In this document: in pieces, positions 33,117-43,000 of the stretch
Numbering within the stretch: the first letter of the stretch is position 1
Layout of the letters: every line of letters starts with the position of its first letter
Source of the DNA: an uncultured Collinsella sp.
GTDB taxonomy: Bacteria > Actinomycetota > Coriobacteriia > Coriobacteriales > Coriobacteriaceae
Length of the DNA: 64,000 nucleotides
Direction: 5' to 3'
NCBI GenBank assembly: GCA_958408685.1
Contig: CATYLC010000010.1
Coordinates: 1 to 64,000, forward strand
The notes under the pieces: generated by a model
The model's database searches: none
What the model saw: only the letters and a program-made list of their open reading frames with translations
What the model was told of the DNA's origin: nothing
Translations under genes and position numbers: made by a program

Positions 33117-34784
33117 TTAGAACAGGCCGGTGATGTTGCCGTCGTTGTCGACGTCGATGTTCTCGGCCGCGGGCACCTTGGGCAGACCCGGCATGGTCAG
33201 AACGCTGCCGGTCAGCGCGACCACAAAGTGGGCACCGGCGGAAACCTTGAGCTCACGCACGGTGATGCGGAAGTTCTCGGGAGCGCCCAGGGCCTTGGCG
33301 TTGTCGCTAAAGCTGTACTGCGTCTTGGCGACGCACACCGGCAGGTTGCCAAAGCCGTTCTCGCGCAGCTCGGCGAGCTGGCGCTTGGCGGCCGGCGTAA
33401 AGTCAACGCCGTCGGCGCGGTAGACCTTGGTGGCAACGGCCTCGAGGGCATCAGCGACATCAGCGCCGTCCTCATAGGCAAACTTGAGCTCGCTCGGCTG
33501 CTCAATCAGACGCATGACCTCATCGGCCAGCTCGAGCGCGCCCTCGCCGCCCTTGGCCCAGACCTCGGAAAGCTTAACGTTGACGCCGAGCTTCTGGCAC
33601 TCGGACTCGATGAGTGCAAGCTCAGCCTCGGTGTCCGTCGGGAAGCGGTTGATGGCGACCACGCAGGGCAGACCATAAACGTTCTGGATGTTGTCGACAT
33701 GACGCAGCAAGTTGGGCATGCCAGCCTTGAGTGCCTCGAGGTTCTCCTCGTTGAGGTCGGCCTTGGCGACGCCACCGTTGTACTTAAGCGCACGAGCGGT
33801 CGCGACGACCACGACGGCGCTGGGGCGAACGCCCGTCATGCGGCACTTGATGTCGAGGAACTTCTCGGCACCCAGATCGGCACCGAAGCCGGCCTCGGTA
33901 ATGGCAACATCGCCAAAGCGCATCGCCATACGCGTGGCCATAATAGAGTTGCAGCCGTGGGCAATGTTGGCGAAGGGACCGCCGTGGACAAACGCGGGCG
34001 TGCCCTCGAGCGTTTGCACCAGGTTGGGCTTAAGCGCGTCCTTAAGCAACGCGGCCATGGCACCCTGGGCCTTGAGGTCGCGGGCACAGACGGGCTCGCC
34101 GGCAAAGCTATAGCCGACGACAATCTCACCCAAGCGTTCCTTGAGGTCGTTGATGCTCGTAGACAGGCACAGGATTGCCATGACCTCGGAGGCAACGGTG
34201 ATGTCGAAGCCGTCCTCGCGCGGCACACCTTGGGCCTTACCGCCAATGCCATCGATAACATGGCGCAGCTGACGGTCGTTCATGTCGACGACGCGCTTCC
34301 AGGTGATGCGCTTAACGTCAATACCGAGCTGATTGCCCTGCTGGATGTGGTTATCGAGCATGGCGGCCAGCAGGTTGTTGGCAGCACCGATGGCATGGAA
34401 GTCGCCGGTAAAGTGCAGGTTGATGTCCTCCATGGGAATGACCTGGGCCCAACCGCCGCCAGCGGCACCGCCCTTGACGCCAAAGACGGGACCGAGCGAA
34501 GGCTCACGCAGGGCCACGGCGCTCTTGATACCGCGACGACGCAGGCCATCGGCCAGACCGATGGTCGTGGTGGTCTTGCCCTCGCCCGCGGGCGTTGGGT
34601 TGATAGCGGTCACGAGGACGAGCTTGGCCTGGTGATCAGTCGGCTCGTTGAGCAGTGAATAGTCGACCTTAGCCTTGTCGAAGCCGTACGGAATAAGGTG
34701 CTTAACGTCGACGCCGGCGTTCTTGGCCACCTCGGTAATAGGCAGCGGCGTGACAGAACGTGCGATTTCGATGTCAGTAGGCAT
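33117..34784 (-). CDS. fhs: Formate-tetrahydrofolate ligase
   Basis: Activates formate with ATP and THF to 10-formyl-THF. At 555 residues it has the usual size. The P-loop TPAGEGKTTTTIG is near residue 65-77; other family blocks are EPSLGPVFGVKGGAAGGG, the FHAIGAANNLL stretch and FVHGGPFANIAHGCNS. The ATG at 34784 is chosen because AAAGGA lies 8 nt upstream. It is single but in function joins fchA and folD at 21.8-23.3 kb. Strong terminator at 33056. Confidence 0.96.
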   Translation of the reverse strand: MPTDIEIARSVTPLPITEVAKNAGVDVKHLIPYGFDKAKVDYSLLNEPTDHQAKLVLVTAINPTPAGEGKTTTTIGLADGLRRRGIKSAVALREPSLGPVFGVKGGAAGGGWAQVIPMEDINLHFTGDFHAIGAANNLLAAMLDNHIQQGNQLGIDVKRITWKRVVDMNDRQLRHVIDGIGGKAQGVPREDGFDITVASEVMAILCLSTSINDLKERLGEIVVGYSFAGEPVCARDLKAQGAMAALLKDALKPNLVQTLEGTPAFVHGGPFANIAHGCNSIMATRMAMRFGDVAITEAGFGADLGAEKFLDIKCRMTGVRPSAVVVVATARALKYNGGVAKADLNEENLEALKAGMPNLLRHVDNIQNVYGLPCVVAINRFPTDTEAELALIESECQKLGVNVKLSEVWAKGGEGALELADEVMRLIEQPSELKFAYEDGADVADALEAVATKVYRADGVDFTPAAKRQLAELRENGFGNLPVCVAKTQYSFSDNAKALGAPENFRITVRELKVSAGAHFVVALTGSVLTMPGLPKVPAAENIDVDNDGNITGLF

Positions 34785-34928
34785 GGGCGGTCCTTTCGTT
34801 ACCGAATGAGAAAAAGACCAATTCAGCATAGCACGGGCGCGCAATAGTAAAACGCCCATAACCGATGAACGGCGATATGTTTACCCGATGCCCAGCGATA
34901 GTCCAACAGCCCGCCAAAACAAAACGCC

Positions 34929-35996
34929 CTAAACGATAGGTTCAATCCCCAGGTGCTCAAAGGTGCGGAGGGTTGCCTGACGGCCCTGCGGCGTACGAAT
35001 CATCAATCCGCACTGCAGCAAATAGGGCTCATAGACATCCTCGAGCGTGCCCGGGTCCTCGCCCACCGCGCTGGCAAGGGTCGTAAGTCCCACGGCGCGA
35101 CCGGAGAACGTCTTGGCGAGCGTCTCCAAAATGCGAATATCCATCCAGTCCAGACCGAGCTCGTCGATCTCGAAGAACTCGAGCGCCTGGCGACAGATAT
35201 CGAGCTCGATGGGGCCGTTGCCGCGCACCTGTGCGTAATCGCGCACGCGCTTGAGCAGACGGTTGGCAAGACGTGGCGTGCCGCGCGAACGCGAGCCGAT
35301 CTCGAGTGCACTGGGATGGTCGATCGTCACGCCCAGGATAGTCGCCGAGCGCGTCACAATCTGCGCGAGCTCCTCGACCGTGTAGTAATCCAGGCGATAT
35401 GAAATGCCAAAGCGGTCGCGCAACGGGCCGGTCAACATGCCTGAGCGGGTCGTTGCCGCCACCAGCGTAAACTTGGGGATATCCAGGCGAATCGAGCGCG
35501 CCGCCGGACCCTTGCCAATCACGATATCGAGGGCAAAGTCCTCCATCGCGGGGTACAGGACCTCCTCGACCGAACGGTTGAGGCGGTGGATCTCGTCGAT
35601 AAACAGCACATCGCCCGGCTGCAAGTTAGTAAGGATGGCCGCCAGGTCGCCCGTGCGCGCGATGGCAGGGCCACTCGTGGTCTTGATCTGAGCGCCCAGC
35701 TCGTTGGCGATAACGGTGGCCAGCGTGGTCTTGCCCAGGCCCGGAGGACCCGAGAAGATCACGTGGTCGAGCGTCTCGCCACGGCTCTGCGCCGCTTCGA
35801 TCAACACGCGCAGGCTCTGCTTGATGTGCTCCTGGCCGCAGTAATCGTCCAGGCGCTGAGGGCGCAAAGTGCGGTCGACATCGAGATCCTCGGCCGTCAG
35901 CTCCGAGCCCACCATGCGCTCGCCGTGCGCCATGGATGCCGCCGGCGAGTTACCGGGCGTCGCCCACAAGTCCTGAGAGTCATCGGCTTCCCACAT
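34929..35996 (-). CDS. ruvB: Holliday junction ATPase RuvB
   Basis: AAA+ motor that drives branch migration of Holliday junctions with RuvA. 355 residues. Walker A GPPGLGKTT is near residue 84, Walker B LFIDEIHR near 135, sensor ATTRSG and the C-terminal winged helix (RGTPRLANRLLKR). The N-terminal 25 residues are an extra Ser/Asp/Met-rich extension. The ATG at 35996 overlaps the ruvA stop by one base; a GTG at 35999 (GTGA overlap) is possible. Last gene of ruvCAB. Confidence 0.96.
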   Translation of the reverse strand: MWEADDSQDLWATPGNSPAASMAHGERMVGSELTAEDLDVDRTLRPQRLDDYCGQEHIKQSLRVLIEAAQSRGETLDHVIFSGPPGLGKTTLATVIANELGAQIKTTSGPAIARTGDLAAILTNLQPGDVLFIDEIHRLNRSVEEVLYPAMEDFALDIVIGKGPAARSIRLDIPKFTLVAATTRSGMLTGPLRDRFGISYRLDYYTVEELAQIVTRSATILGVTIDHPSALEIGSRSRGTPRLANRLLKRVRDYAQVRGNGPIELDICRQALEFFEIDELGLDWMDIRILETLAKTFSGRAVGLTTLASAVGEDPGTLEDVYEPYLLQCGLMIRTPQGRQATLRTFEHLGIEPIV

Positions 35997-36616
35997 CACG
36001 CATCCATTCCGAGTCGCTTAAGCGCCGCGCCGAGCAGATCCTCGACACGCATATTCTGCCCATCATACCCGCTCAGGGCAACATCGGTCTCCTGCGGGCT
36101 AAAGCCCATGGAAAGGAGCGCCGCACGGGCATCATCGATCACCGAGGGAGCGGCAGCGGGCACGGGCATCGCAACCTGTCCGGGAATCACGTCGACCGGC
36201 ACAAAGCCCTTATCCTTGGCAAAGGTGCTCTTGAGTTCCAGGATCAGGCGCTGAGCTGTCTTTTTGCCCACACCGGGTACCTTGGCCATGCCCTTGTCGT
36301 CCTCGGCCATCACCAGCGAATACAGCTGTCCCACGGTATAGGTGGAAAGCACGGCAAGCGCCAGGCGCGGGCCAACGCCCGAAACGGACACGAGCCGGTC
36401 GAACATCATGCGCTCATCCTTTGAGGAAAAACCGAAAAGTGTCATGGCGTCCTCGCGCACCTGCATACGCGTGTAGAGGCAGACCTCGCCACCGGGCGTC
36501 GGCAACGTGGCCGCAGTGCTGCCCGAGATGCCGAGCTCAAAGCCAACGCCCGACACATCGACGACAGCAGAGCTCATCGTGGCCTCGACAAGCGTTCCGT
36601 GGAGCTGGGAAATCAT
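35996..36616 (-). CDS. ruvA: Holliday junction DNA-binding protein RuvA
   Basis: Tetrameric junction-binding subunit, 206 residues. The N-terminal OB-fold starts MISQLHGTLVE. Two HhH motifs are VSGVGPRLALAVLS and VPGVGKKTAQRLILEL. A C-terminal UBA-like domain (about 155-206) contacts RuvB. The ATG at 36616 overlaps the ruvC TGA by one base (TGATG), indicating coupling. Confidence 0.95.
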   Translation of the reverse strand: MISQLHGTLVEATMSSAVVDVSGVGFELGISGSTAATLPTPGGEVCLYTRMQVREDAMTLFGFSSKDERMMFDRLVSVSGVGPRLALAVLSTYTVGQLYSLVMAEDDKGMAKVPGVGKKTAQRLILELKSTFAKDKGFVPVDVIPGQVAMPVPAAAPSVIDDARAALLSMGFSPQETDVALSGYDGQNMRVEDLLGAALKRLGMDA

Positions 36617-37137
36617 CAGTATCCGGTTCCTCTCTGTTGATAGAACTCGCCACCGGTGAGGGCGCGGGTGCGGCTGAGGTTTACGTGGCAGATGGCGCAG
36701 GCCAGGGCATCGGCGGCATGGTCGGGATGCGGGTCGTGATCGAGCTGTGTGAGTGTGCGTACCATGTAGGCGACCTGCCGCTTGTCCGCGGCGCCAGTGC
36801 CCACCACAGCCTGTTTGATCTGCATGGGCGTGTACTCGCCAATCTCGAGCGCGCATTCCGAAAGTGCGACGAGTGCAGCACCGCGGGCATGCGCCGTGGG
36901 GATGGCCGAACGAACGTTGGCGCCAAAGTAGATGCTCTCGACAGCAGCCGTGTCGGGTCGATAACGCTCAACGACATCCTTAAGGTCATGGGCGATATGC
37001 GACAGGCGCACCGCGAGCGGACTTCCGGCACTGGTCTCGATGCAGCCATAGGCACGGCAGCGAACCTCGCCACGCCGCTCCTCGATAATCCCCCAACCCG
37101 TATGAGCCAAACCGGGGTCAATGCCCAAGATAACCAA
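36616..37137 (-). CDS. ruvC: Holliday junction resolvase RuvC
   Basis: Endonuclease of 173 residues that resolves Holliday junctions. Acidic residues are Asp7 (GIDPG), Glu67 (VESIYFG) and those in HPDHAADALA near 138-143. The TTG at 37137 is chosen because GAGGGGAGG lies 5 nt upstream and gives the usual size; an upstream TTG at 37158 lies before the SD and is unlikely. First gene of ruvC-ruvA-ruvB. A 98-bp inverted-repeat element lies about 135 bp upstream. Confidence 0.93.
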   Translation of the reverse strand: MVILGIDPGLAHTGWGIIEERRGEVRCRAYGCIETSAGSPLAVRLSHIAHDLKDVVERYRPDTAAVESIYFGANVRSAIPTAHARGAALVALSECALEIGEYTPMQIKQAVVGTGAADKRQVAYMVRTLTQLDHDPHPDHAADALACAICHVNLSRTRALTGGEFYQQRGTGY

Positions 37138-37273
37138 GCCGACCTCCCCTCGCCACAAGCACAGCGCAAGACAAGGCCCCGCGCATCATTCACGAACGTC
37201 TGTTCTAGAATAACACAACGCTAGCCCTATAAGTCAGCCGAGATCGAATTGTAGGTTGAGTATACGCAAGCGA

Positions 37274-37371
37274 GCGCCCGCCAGAGCGAGCAAGGTGCCT
37301 TGAAAGAGGAGGGCATTGACCTGGCGGTCATGTCCGACGATTGAAAGGCAGATTGCCGCTCTGGCGGGCGC
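37274..37371. repeat. 15-bp inverted repeat with 68-nt loop
   Basis: GCGCCCGCCAGAGCG at 37274-37288 and its exact complement at 37357-37371, between the ruvC promoter region and the stop of the NAD-synthase-like gene. It could be the base of a structured RNA, a terminator stem after the latter gene (no T-run), or a small mobile repeat. Confidence 0.5.
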
Positions 37372-37379
37372 GCAGCGAC

Positions 37380-39365
37380 CTAATTCTGAGAGAAGAACGG
37401 AAATTGTCGGGGATCAACCGGCGGATGCGGCATCGGACCACCCTGGGGACTACCTTGCGAGCCGCCCTGACCGCCCATCATCTTATCGATGGCGTCCTGA
37501 ACCTCGCCCTCGAACTTTTTCATTCCCTCATGCAAACGACGCTGACCGTCCTCAGAGCGCAGCTCCTCCATCTGCTCGGGCGAAATACCCAGTAGCTCGC
37601 CCAGCACGCCCATCATCTCGTTTCGCACGCGCTCGCTCGTATCCTCGTCAGCAAAACGGCGCACCTCGGCGCGCGCCAGCGAATCGACCGTCATACGCTC
37701 CTTGCCGTTAAGCCCCAGGTCGGACCACGCGAGCATATACGGCCAGGCACGCTCGGCAAACGAACGGGCCGAGACGATCGGCGCCGTCGGCAGCATGCGG
37801 CGGGCGGCCTCGCCCTGACGCACGAGCATCAGCAGCAGCGAGCAGGCCTCAGGCTTGCCAGCGGCCATCGGGATGTCGTCGAAGGGTCGGATGCGGTCCA
37901 CGTGCGCCTCGAGCGCGCCATCGACCTCACCCGGCTCAAGCCCGCCGAGCAGCTGTGCCGCGCGGTCGAGCATATCGACCGGACCATCGAGCGTCGAGAG
38001 CGCCTGCGCCAACACTCGCTCCATGCAGTCTTCCACCGCGTTGAGCGTCACGAGCTCTTGGGGCACCACGGCAGACGTGCGGTTGCGCGCGCGCGCCACA
38101 AACTCAAGCGTCGACAGGTACACATCGCCAAAGGGCGCAAAGTCGCCCTGGTAACCGCCGCAAAGCGCCGGCGCCGCCAGCGCATACTCGGTTTTGGACA
38201 GCGGGCTCAGCGCCATCGCGCCCAGCTCGAGCGCCGTGTCCTCCAGCATGAGGCCCAGCGTGCGCAAGCGCAGACGCTCGGCATCGCCCGCCGACACGTC
38301 GCGATCGAGCACACGCGCCGCATCCGGTACATCGCGCTCGACAGTGCGAATGTGCAAACGCTCGGCGATGGCACGGACGGCGGCACAGCGGGCAGCCTCG
38401 GCCTCCTCCTGCGCCGGCGTAAAGATACGGTTGCGCCCCAGCACCAAGCCAATCACATTACGCGGGCCCAGAGCGTCGACGGCCAGCGCCGCCAGCAAAG
38501 ACGACGGCAAGTCGCCCTCGAGCGCCACCACAGCACGCGACGTACCGTGGGCTCGGGCGTTGTCGCGCACGGCGAGCACCAGCGCCTGCCACAGCCACTC
38601 CTCGGAACGGAACTCGGGCAGTTCGTGATCCTCCAGGGCATCGAGCATCACGCCGCGCTGAATCTCCTGAACCAGCAGGCTCTCCTCAAAACACGGCGCC
38701 TGGGCCACCACGCGACCGCAGTCGTCGAGCACAAACGAACCGCCGGTATACACCGACTCGTCATAGGCACCGACCGGCGCCATGCAGGCAAACCACACGC
38801 TGCGCTTGGATGCGATCTTGCGGTAGGCGCCGCTGCGAACGGCGGCAATGGCGGCAGTCTCGCGGTCGGTCATGTCAAACGCGTTGAATTGGAAATAGGC
38901 AATGAGGTCGACGCCGGTCGGCAACATCTCGAGCTCGCGGTCCAAGTCAAAAATCACGGCGATGCGCACGCCGTCCACGTCGAACACCGGCGGCGCCCAA
39001 CGCGTGTCGTTGTTCTCGCCACGCTGCAGGGCAATGCTCGAACGCGCCGGCACCACATGACCGTCCTTGAGCATCATGTAGTCGAGCAGCGGCTGGCCCT
39101 CAAACGAAACCGCCGCGGGCACGATGCAGATCATGTCAAGCTCCTGGATACGCTCGGCGACACCAGTCAAACCGGCAAGCACGTCGTGCTCAAAGTCAGC
39201 AGCGCCCACCAGGCCACCGGGCATGGCGCCCATAAAGAGCGGAGCCGGAACGCACAGCACGCGCGCCCCGCGCTCGTGGGCCAGACGAGCCTGGTCCTCG
39301 ATGCGGCCGCAAATGCCCTCAATATCCCCAAGGCGCATATCGATCTGTGCAAGCGCGAGCTTCAT
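37380..39365 (-). CDS. NAD synthase-like protein with degenerate active sites
   Basis: Two-domain protein of 661 residues with the layout of glutamine-dependent NAD synthase: an N-terminal nitrilase-like domain (LALAQIDMRLGDI to CFEE, about 1-245) and an NadE-like domain (about 260-600), with a Gly/Pro/Gln-rich tail ending FPFFSQN. Catalytic residues appear lost. The nitrilase Glu (PEL) is Ala41 (PAP), the Lys of RKRHLP is not kept, and the Cys (ICED) is Phe139 (IFDL). The PP-loop SGGIDS of the synthase reads EGDLPS. It probably no longer makes NAD and may be a regulator or scaffold. SD GAAAGGG precedes the ATG. Not ORF noise: 661 codons with standard codon use. Confidence 0.8.
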   Translation of the reverse strand: MKLALAQIDMRLGDIEGICGRIEDQARLAHERGARVLCVPAPLFMGAMPGGLVGAADFEHDVLAGLTGVAERIQELDMICIVPAAVSFEGQPLLDYMMLKDGHVVPARSSIALQRGENNDTRWAPPVFDVDGVRIAVIFDLDRELEMLPTGVDLIAYFQFNAFDMTDRETAAIAAVRSGAYRKIASKRSVWFACMAPVGAYDESVYTGGSFVLDDCGRVVAQAPCFEESLLVQEIQRGVMLDALEDHELPEFRSEEWLWQALVLAVRDNARAHGTSRAVVALEGDLPSSLLAALAVDALGPRNVIGLVLGRNRIFTPAQEEAEAARCAAVRAIAERLHIRTVERDVPDAARVLDRDVSAGDAERLRLRTLGLMLEDTALELGAMALSPLSKTEYALAAPALCGGYQGDFAPFGDVYLSTLEFVARARNRTSAVVPQELVTLNAVEDCMERVLAQALSTLDGPVDMLDRAAQLLGGLEPGEVDGALEAHVDRIRPFDDIPMAAGKPEACSLLLMLVRQGEAARRMLPTAPIVSARSFAERAWPYMLAWSDLGLNGKERMTVDSLARAEVRRFADEDTSERVRNEMMGVLGELLGISPEQMEELRSEDGQRRLHEGMKKFEGEVQDAIDKMMGGQGGSQGSPQGGPMPHPPVDPRQFPFFSQN

Positions 39366-39402
39366 GGCTCAGCCCTTTCCGTCGTAAACCATCGAAAACG
39401 TA

Positions 39403-39437
39403 GTAAAAGCGCCGGCCGCATAATGCAGCCGGCGCTT
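39403..39437 (-). terminator. Terminator of the superoxide reductase gene
   Basis: On the minus strand AAGCGCCGGC / GCCGGCGCTT (39437-39428, 39416-39407), 11-nt loop, then TTTTA. Confidence 0.75.
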
Positions 39438-39482
39438 GCATGTGCATATGCTAGCTATGATACCCCGAGCGGGGGCGCGCTC

Positions 39483-39845
39483 CTAGAATGTCGCGGACCA
39501 CAGCCCGTGCAGGTTGCAGTAGGCATAGACGGTACCGGTCTTGGAGCCGCCCGCGAAAAACGTCGCGGGTTTCATGCCGGGCTCAAGGTAATGGACCTCT
39601 AAGCGGCCCTCGGCCTCAAGCGCGATCCACTCAATGTAGTGCTCGGGCAGGCTGGGGTGCTCGACCGAGCCAACGCGTGCGCGAATCACGTGACCGTCGC
39701 GCTCGGTCTCGACAACAGGCACGTGCTTCTCGTGCGCCGCGTCCTCAGTGTTTGCAGTCAGTTCCGTGCAACCGGCAGGGGTCGCAACGCCGTCGCCAAG
39801 GGCAGCGATGAGCTTGCCGTCAGGGTCCTTAAAGAATTTCGCCAT
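39483..39845 (-). CDS. Superoxide reductase (desulfoferrodoxin/neelaredoxin type)
   Basis: Reduces superoxide to peroxide without making O2; typical of anaerobes. 120 residues. Iron ligands of the active centre are His41 (EKHVP), His63 (EHPSLPEH), His69 and Cys110-His113 (YCNLHGLW). The N-terminal rubredoxin-like Cys4 centre of classical desulfoferrodoxin is absent; only Cys26 remains in that part. The electron donor is not apparent nearby. The ATG at 39845 follows AAAGGAGA. Confidence 0.9.
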   Translation of the reverse strand: MAKFFKDPDGKLIAALGDGVATPAGCTELTANTEDAAHEKHVPVVETERDGHVIRARVGSVEHPSLPEHYIEWIALEAEGRLEVHYLEPGMKPATFFAGGSKTGTVYAYCNLHGLWSATF

Positions 39846-40010
39846 GATGTTCTCCTTTGCTGATGTGCCAATGTTCTTGATGGTTCTTATGCCCAAAGGC
39901 AGACAAACCATCCACGGCATTGCAAATGAACACATAACGGATCAGGCAAGCGGTCGGGCCAAAATGCGTCGACCGTCCTGCCCATTCCAGCAGTCCCACC
40001 CCGCGCGCGG

Positions 40011-43000
40011 CTAGCGCCCGTCGCCACCGAGCAGTGCCAGAACATCCTCGCGCGTGAACAGTGCCGATGAGATGCCATCGCCGCCGAGCACGCTGTTAAC
40101 CAGATCGCGCTTGGACTCCTGCATCTGCATAATGCGCTCCTCGATCGTGTCCTTGGCGATGAGCTTGTACACGGTCACGGTGTGCTGCTGGCCAATGCGG
40201 TGGGCGCGATCGGTCGCCTGGTCCTGCGCGGCCACGTTCCACCACGGGTCGTAGTGGATGACCACGTCGGCAGCCGTCAAATTAAGGCCAACACCGCCCG
40301 CCTTGAGCGAAATCAAGAACACCGGCACCTCGCCTGCCTGGAACTGCGCAACCATCTTGGCGCGGCTCTCCTTGGACGAAGCGCCCGTGAGCTTAAGGAA
40401 GGCGATGTCCTCCTTAGACAGGCGCTTGCCAATGATATCGAGCATACCCGTAAACTGGCTGAACAACAGGATGCGATGCCCGCCGTCGAGTGCGCCGTGC
40501 ACGAGCTCCATGCACGTATCGAGCTTGGCGCTCCCCGCCTTGTAATCCTCGTAGTGTAGACGCGGGTCGCAGCAGATCTGGCGCAGCTTGGTGAGCTCGG
40601 CGAGCACCTTGAGCTTATCTTTCTTAAACTCCCCGGCCTCGCGGTGCTGCACCTGCTGGGCGATGAGGTCTTGGTTGGCCAGGTAGAGCTTGCGCTGTTC
40701 GCCGGCAAGCTGTGCCATCACCGTATCCTCGATCTTCTCGGGCAGATCGGCCACCACATCTTCCTTGACGCGACGCAGCACAAACGGCGACACGAGCGCC
40801 TGCAGACGAGCGGCACTGTCGCCCTCGGCATGCTCGACGGGGCTCTCAAAGCGCTTGGCAAATGAGTCGCGCGTGCCCAGAAGACCCGGCATCAAAAAGT
40901 CGAAGATACTCCAAAGCTCGGACAGGCGGTTTTCGATGGGCGTGCCCGTCAAGGCAAAGCGCACGCCGGCCGGCAGGCGCTTTGCAGCGCGAGCCACCTG
41001 GGTGAGCGGGTTTTTAATGTACTGAGCCTCGTCGAGCACTACGCGGGCAAAGTCCTGCTCGACATATTCGTCGATGTCGCGACGCATGAGGTCATACGAC
41101 GTCACGACCACGTTGTGCTCGGCGACACCGGCAATTTGCACGCGACGCTGGGCCTTGGCGCCCACGATGGCGCACACATCAATCGAGGGGGCGAAGCGCT
41201 CCAACTCGGCAGCCCAGTTGTACACGAGCGACGCGGGGCATACCACGAGCGTGGGCTTGGTGTCCCCCGCCTCCACGCGCGCCAGAATGTGCGCGATCAT
41301 CTGCAGCGTTTTGCCCAGACCCATATCATCGGCCAAAATGCCGCCAAGGCCCAGATGCTCGAGCGAGCCGAGCCACTGGTAGCCGTCGACCTGATAGCCG
41401 CGCAGTGTGGCCTTGAGCGAGACCGGCACCGTAAAGTCCATCTTGCCGAGCGTATCCAAGCGCTCGACGGTACGGCGGAACGCAGCGTCGCGATCGGCCT
41501 CAAGCGCCGGCGTGCGCGCAAGCATGCTGTCGACGAACAGGGTACTCGACGCGGGAAGCGACACGCCGTCGAGCAGGTCGACAGCATCGACCCCCAGATC
41601 CTCGGCAAGGCCAAACGCGGCGCGCGCCCCCTCATCCAGGCGAATGATATCGCCCGACGTGAGACGCGCAAACGTCTGGTGACGCTTGTAGGAGTCGAGG
41701 TAGATGGCAAGGTCCGCAGCCGAAAGCCCGCTCGCACCCAGCTCGACGTCGAGCAAGTTGCTCTTGACGGTGGCGCGCACCGAGAGCTTGGGCGCAGGGC
41801 GGACCGAAATCTGGCGCAGGCGGTCGCTGAGCATGACCTCTCCAAGCTCGGACAGGGCAGACAGGCCCTCGGTCAGCAAGTGGAACAGGCTCTCGTCATC
41901 GCGCTCCTCAAACGCCAGGCCGCCCTCGCGGAAATCAAAGTACAGGGCAGCCGTGTCCATAACGCGAAACTCCGCCAGCGTATCGCGGGGCGGAACGCCG
42001 GGGCGTTGCTCTTCGAAAGGACTGCCCGGAGCACCAAGACTAAAGAGATCTGCCGACCAATCGCCGTAGGCCACCGTAATCTTGCAGGTCACAAGGCCAT
42101 CGTCGACGCCAATCGCCATGGCAAAACTCGGCTCGGGCGCCACGGCGTCAAGTACGGCGGGAGCGGTCAGGTCGGTGTAGTCGCGCAAGATCGGCAGCGC
42201 CATGCGGCAGAACTCGCCCACCTGGTCGGCGGCGATATGGACCGGCGTGCGGCAGGGCAACAAGTGCGATAGGAACGGCGCCGCATGCTGGGCAAACGCC
42301 GTGTCGGTACGGCGCGCGCGGCGCGTATCGACCAGATAGGCTGCGTCGCCTGCGACAAAGCAGTACGTATCGGCCGGCAGGCGCAAGTCGTAGCTGCCTC
42401 CCGCCGCCGGTGCAATCTTGGCGGCAAGGAGCGGCGGGCGCTTAGCCGGGACTTCGCCCTCCCCCTGCGGCGACGGCTCGACTGCCACCTCGTAGGCGCG
42501 ATGCGTCGTCGTTCCCCGCGACCAAGCAGGCTCAAAGGACATGGTCCTGCCGCGCAGCAGGTCCAGCACGGACACGATGGAATGCTCGGATACCGGCAAC
42601 TGACGCTCGGCGACAAAACCGTTGCGGACAAAGTCATACGACGCCGAGCGCGGGCTCGTAATATCGCCTAGGTAGGCGACCGTCATTGCGATAAAGTCGA
42701 GCAGCTTTGTCGACACGTCATCGAAAGCCTCGGGCACATGGGCAAACGTAAGCTTCTTGCCATAGGAGAACGTACCGCCGCGCACATAGGCATCGGCCAT
42801 GCCGTCGATATCCTTAACCACGTAGGACACCGAACCGCTACGAATGCGAAACTCGAGCGCCCAGTTAAAACGATCGGCAAACAGCGGATTGTAGTACGGC
42901 ACCAGCGAGGGCTCCAGCACCGCTTTGGGCGCATCGGGGTCAATGGTGCTGGCGAGCTTGCGACGCATGACCGCGAGCTCGTCCATGCGCGCGTCCGAAA

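Noticed and set aside
33228..34658. Plus-strand frame of 476 codons opposite fhs
   Set aside because: Shadow of the well-supported formate-THF ligase.
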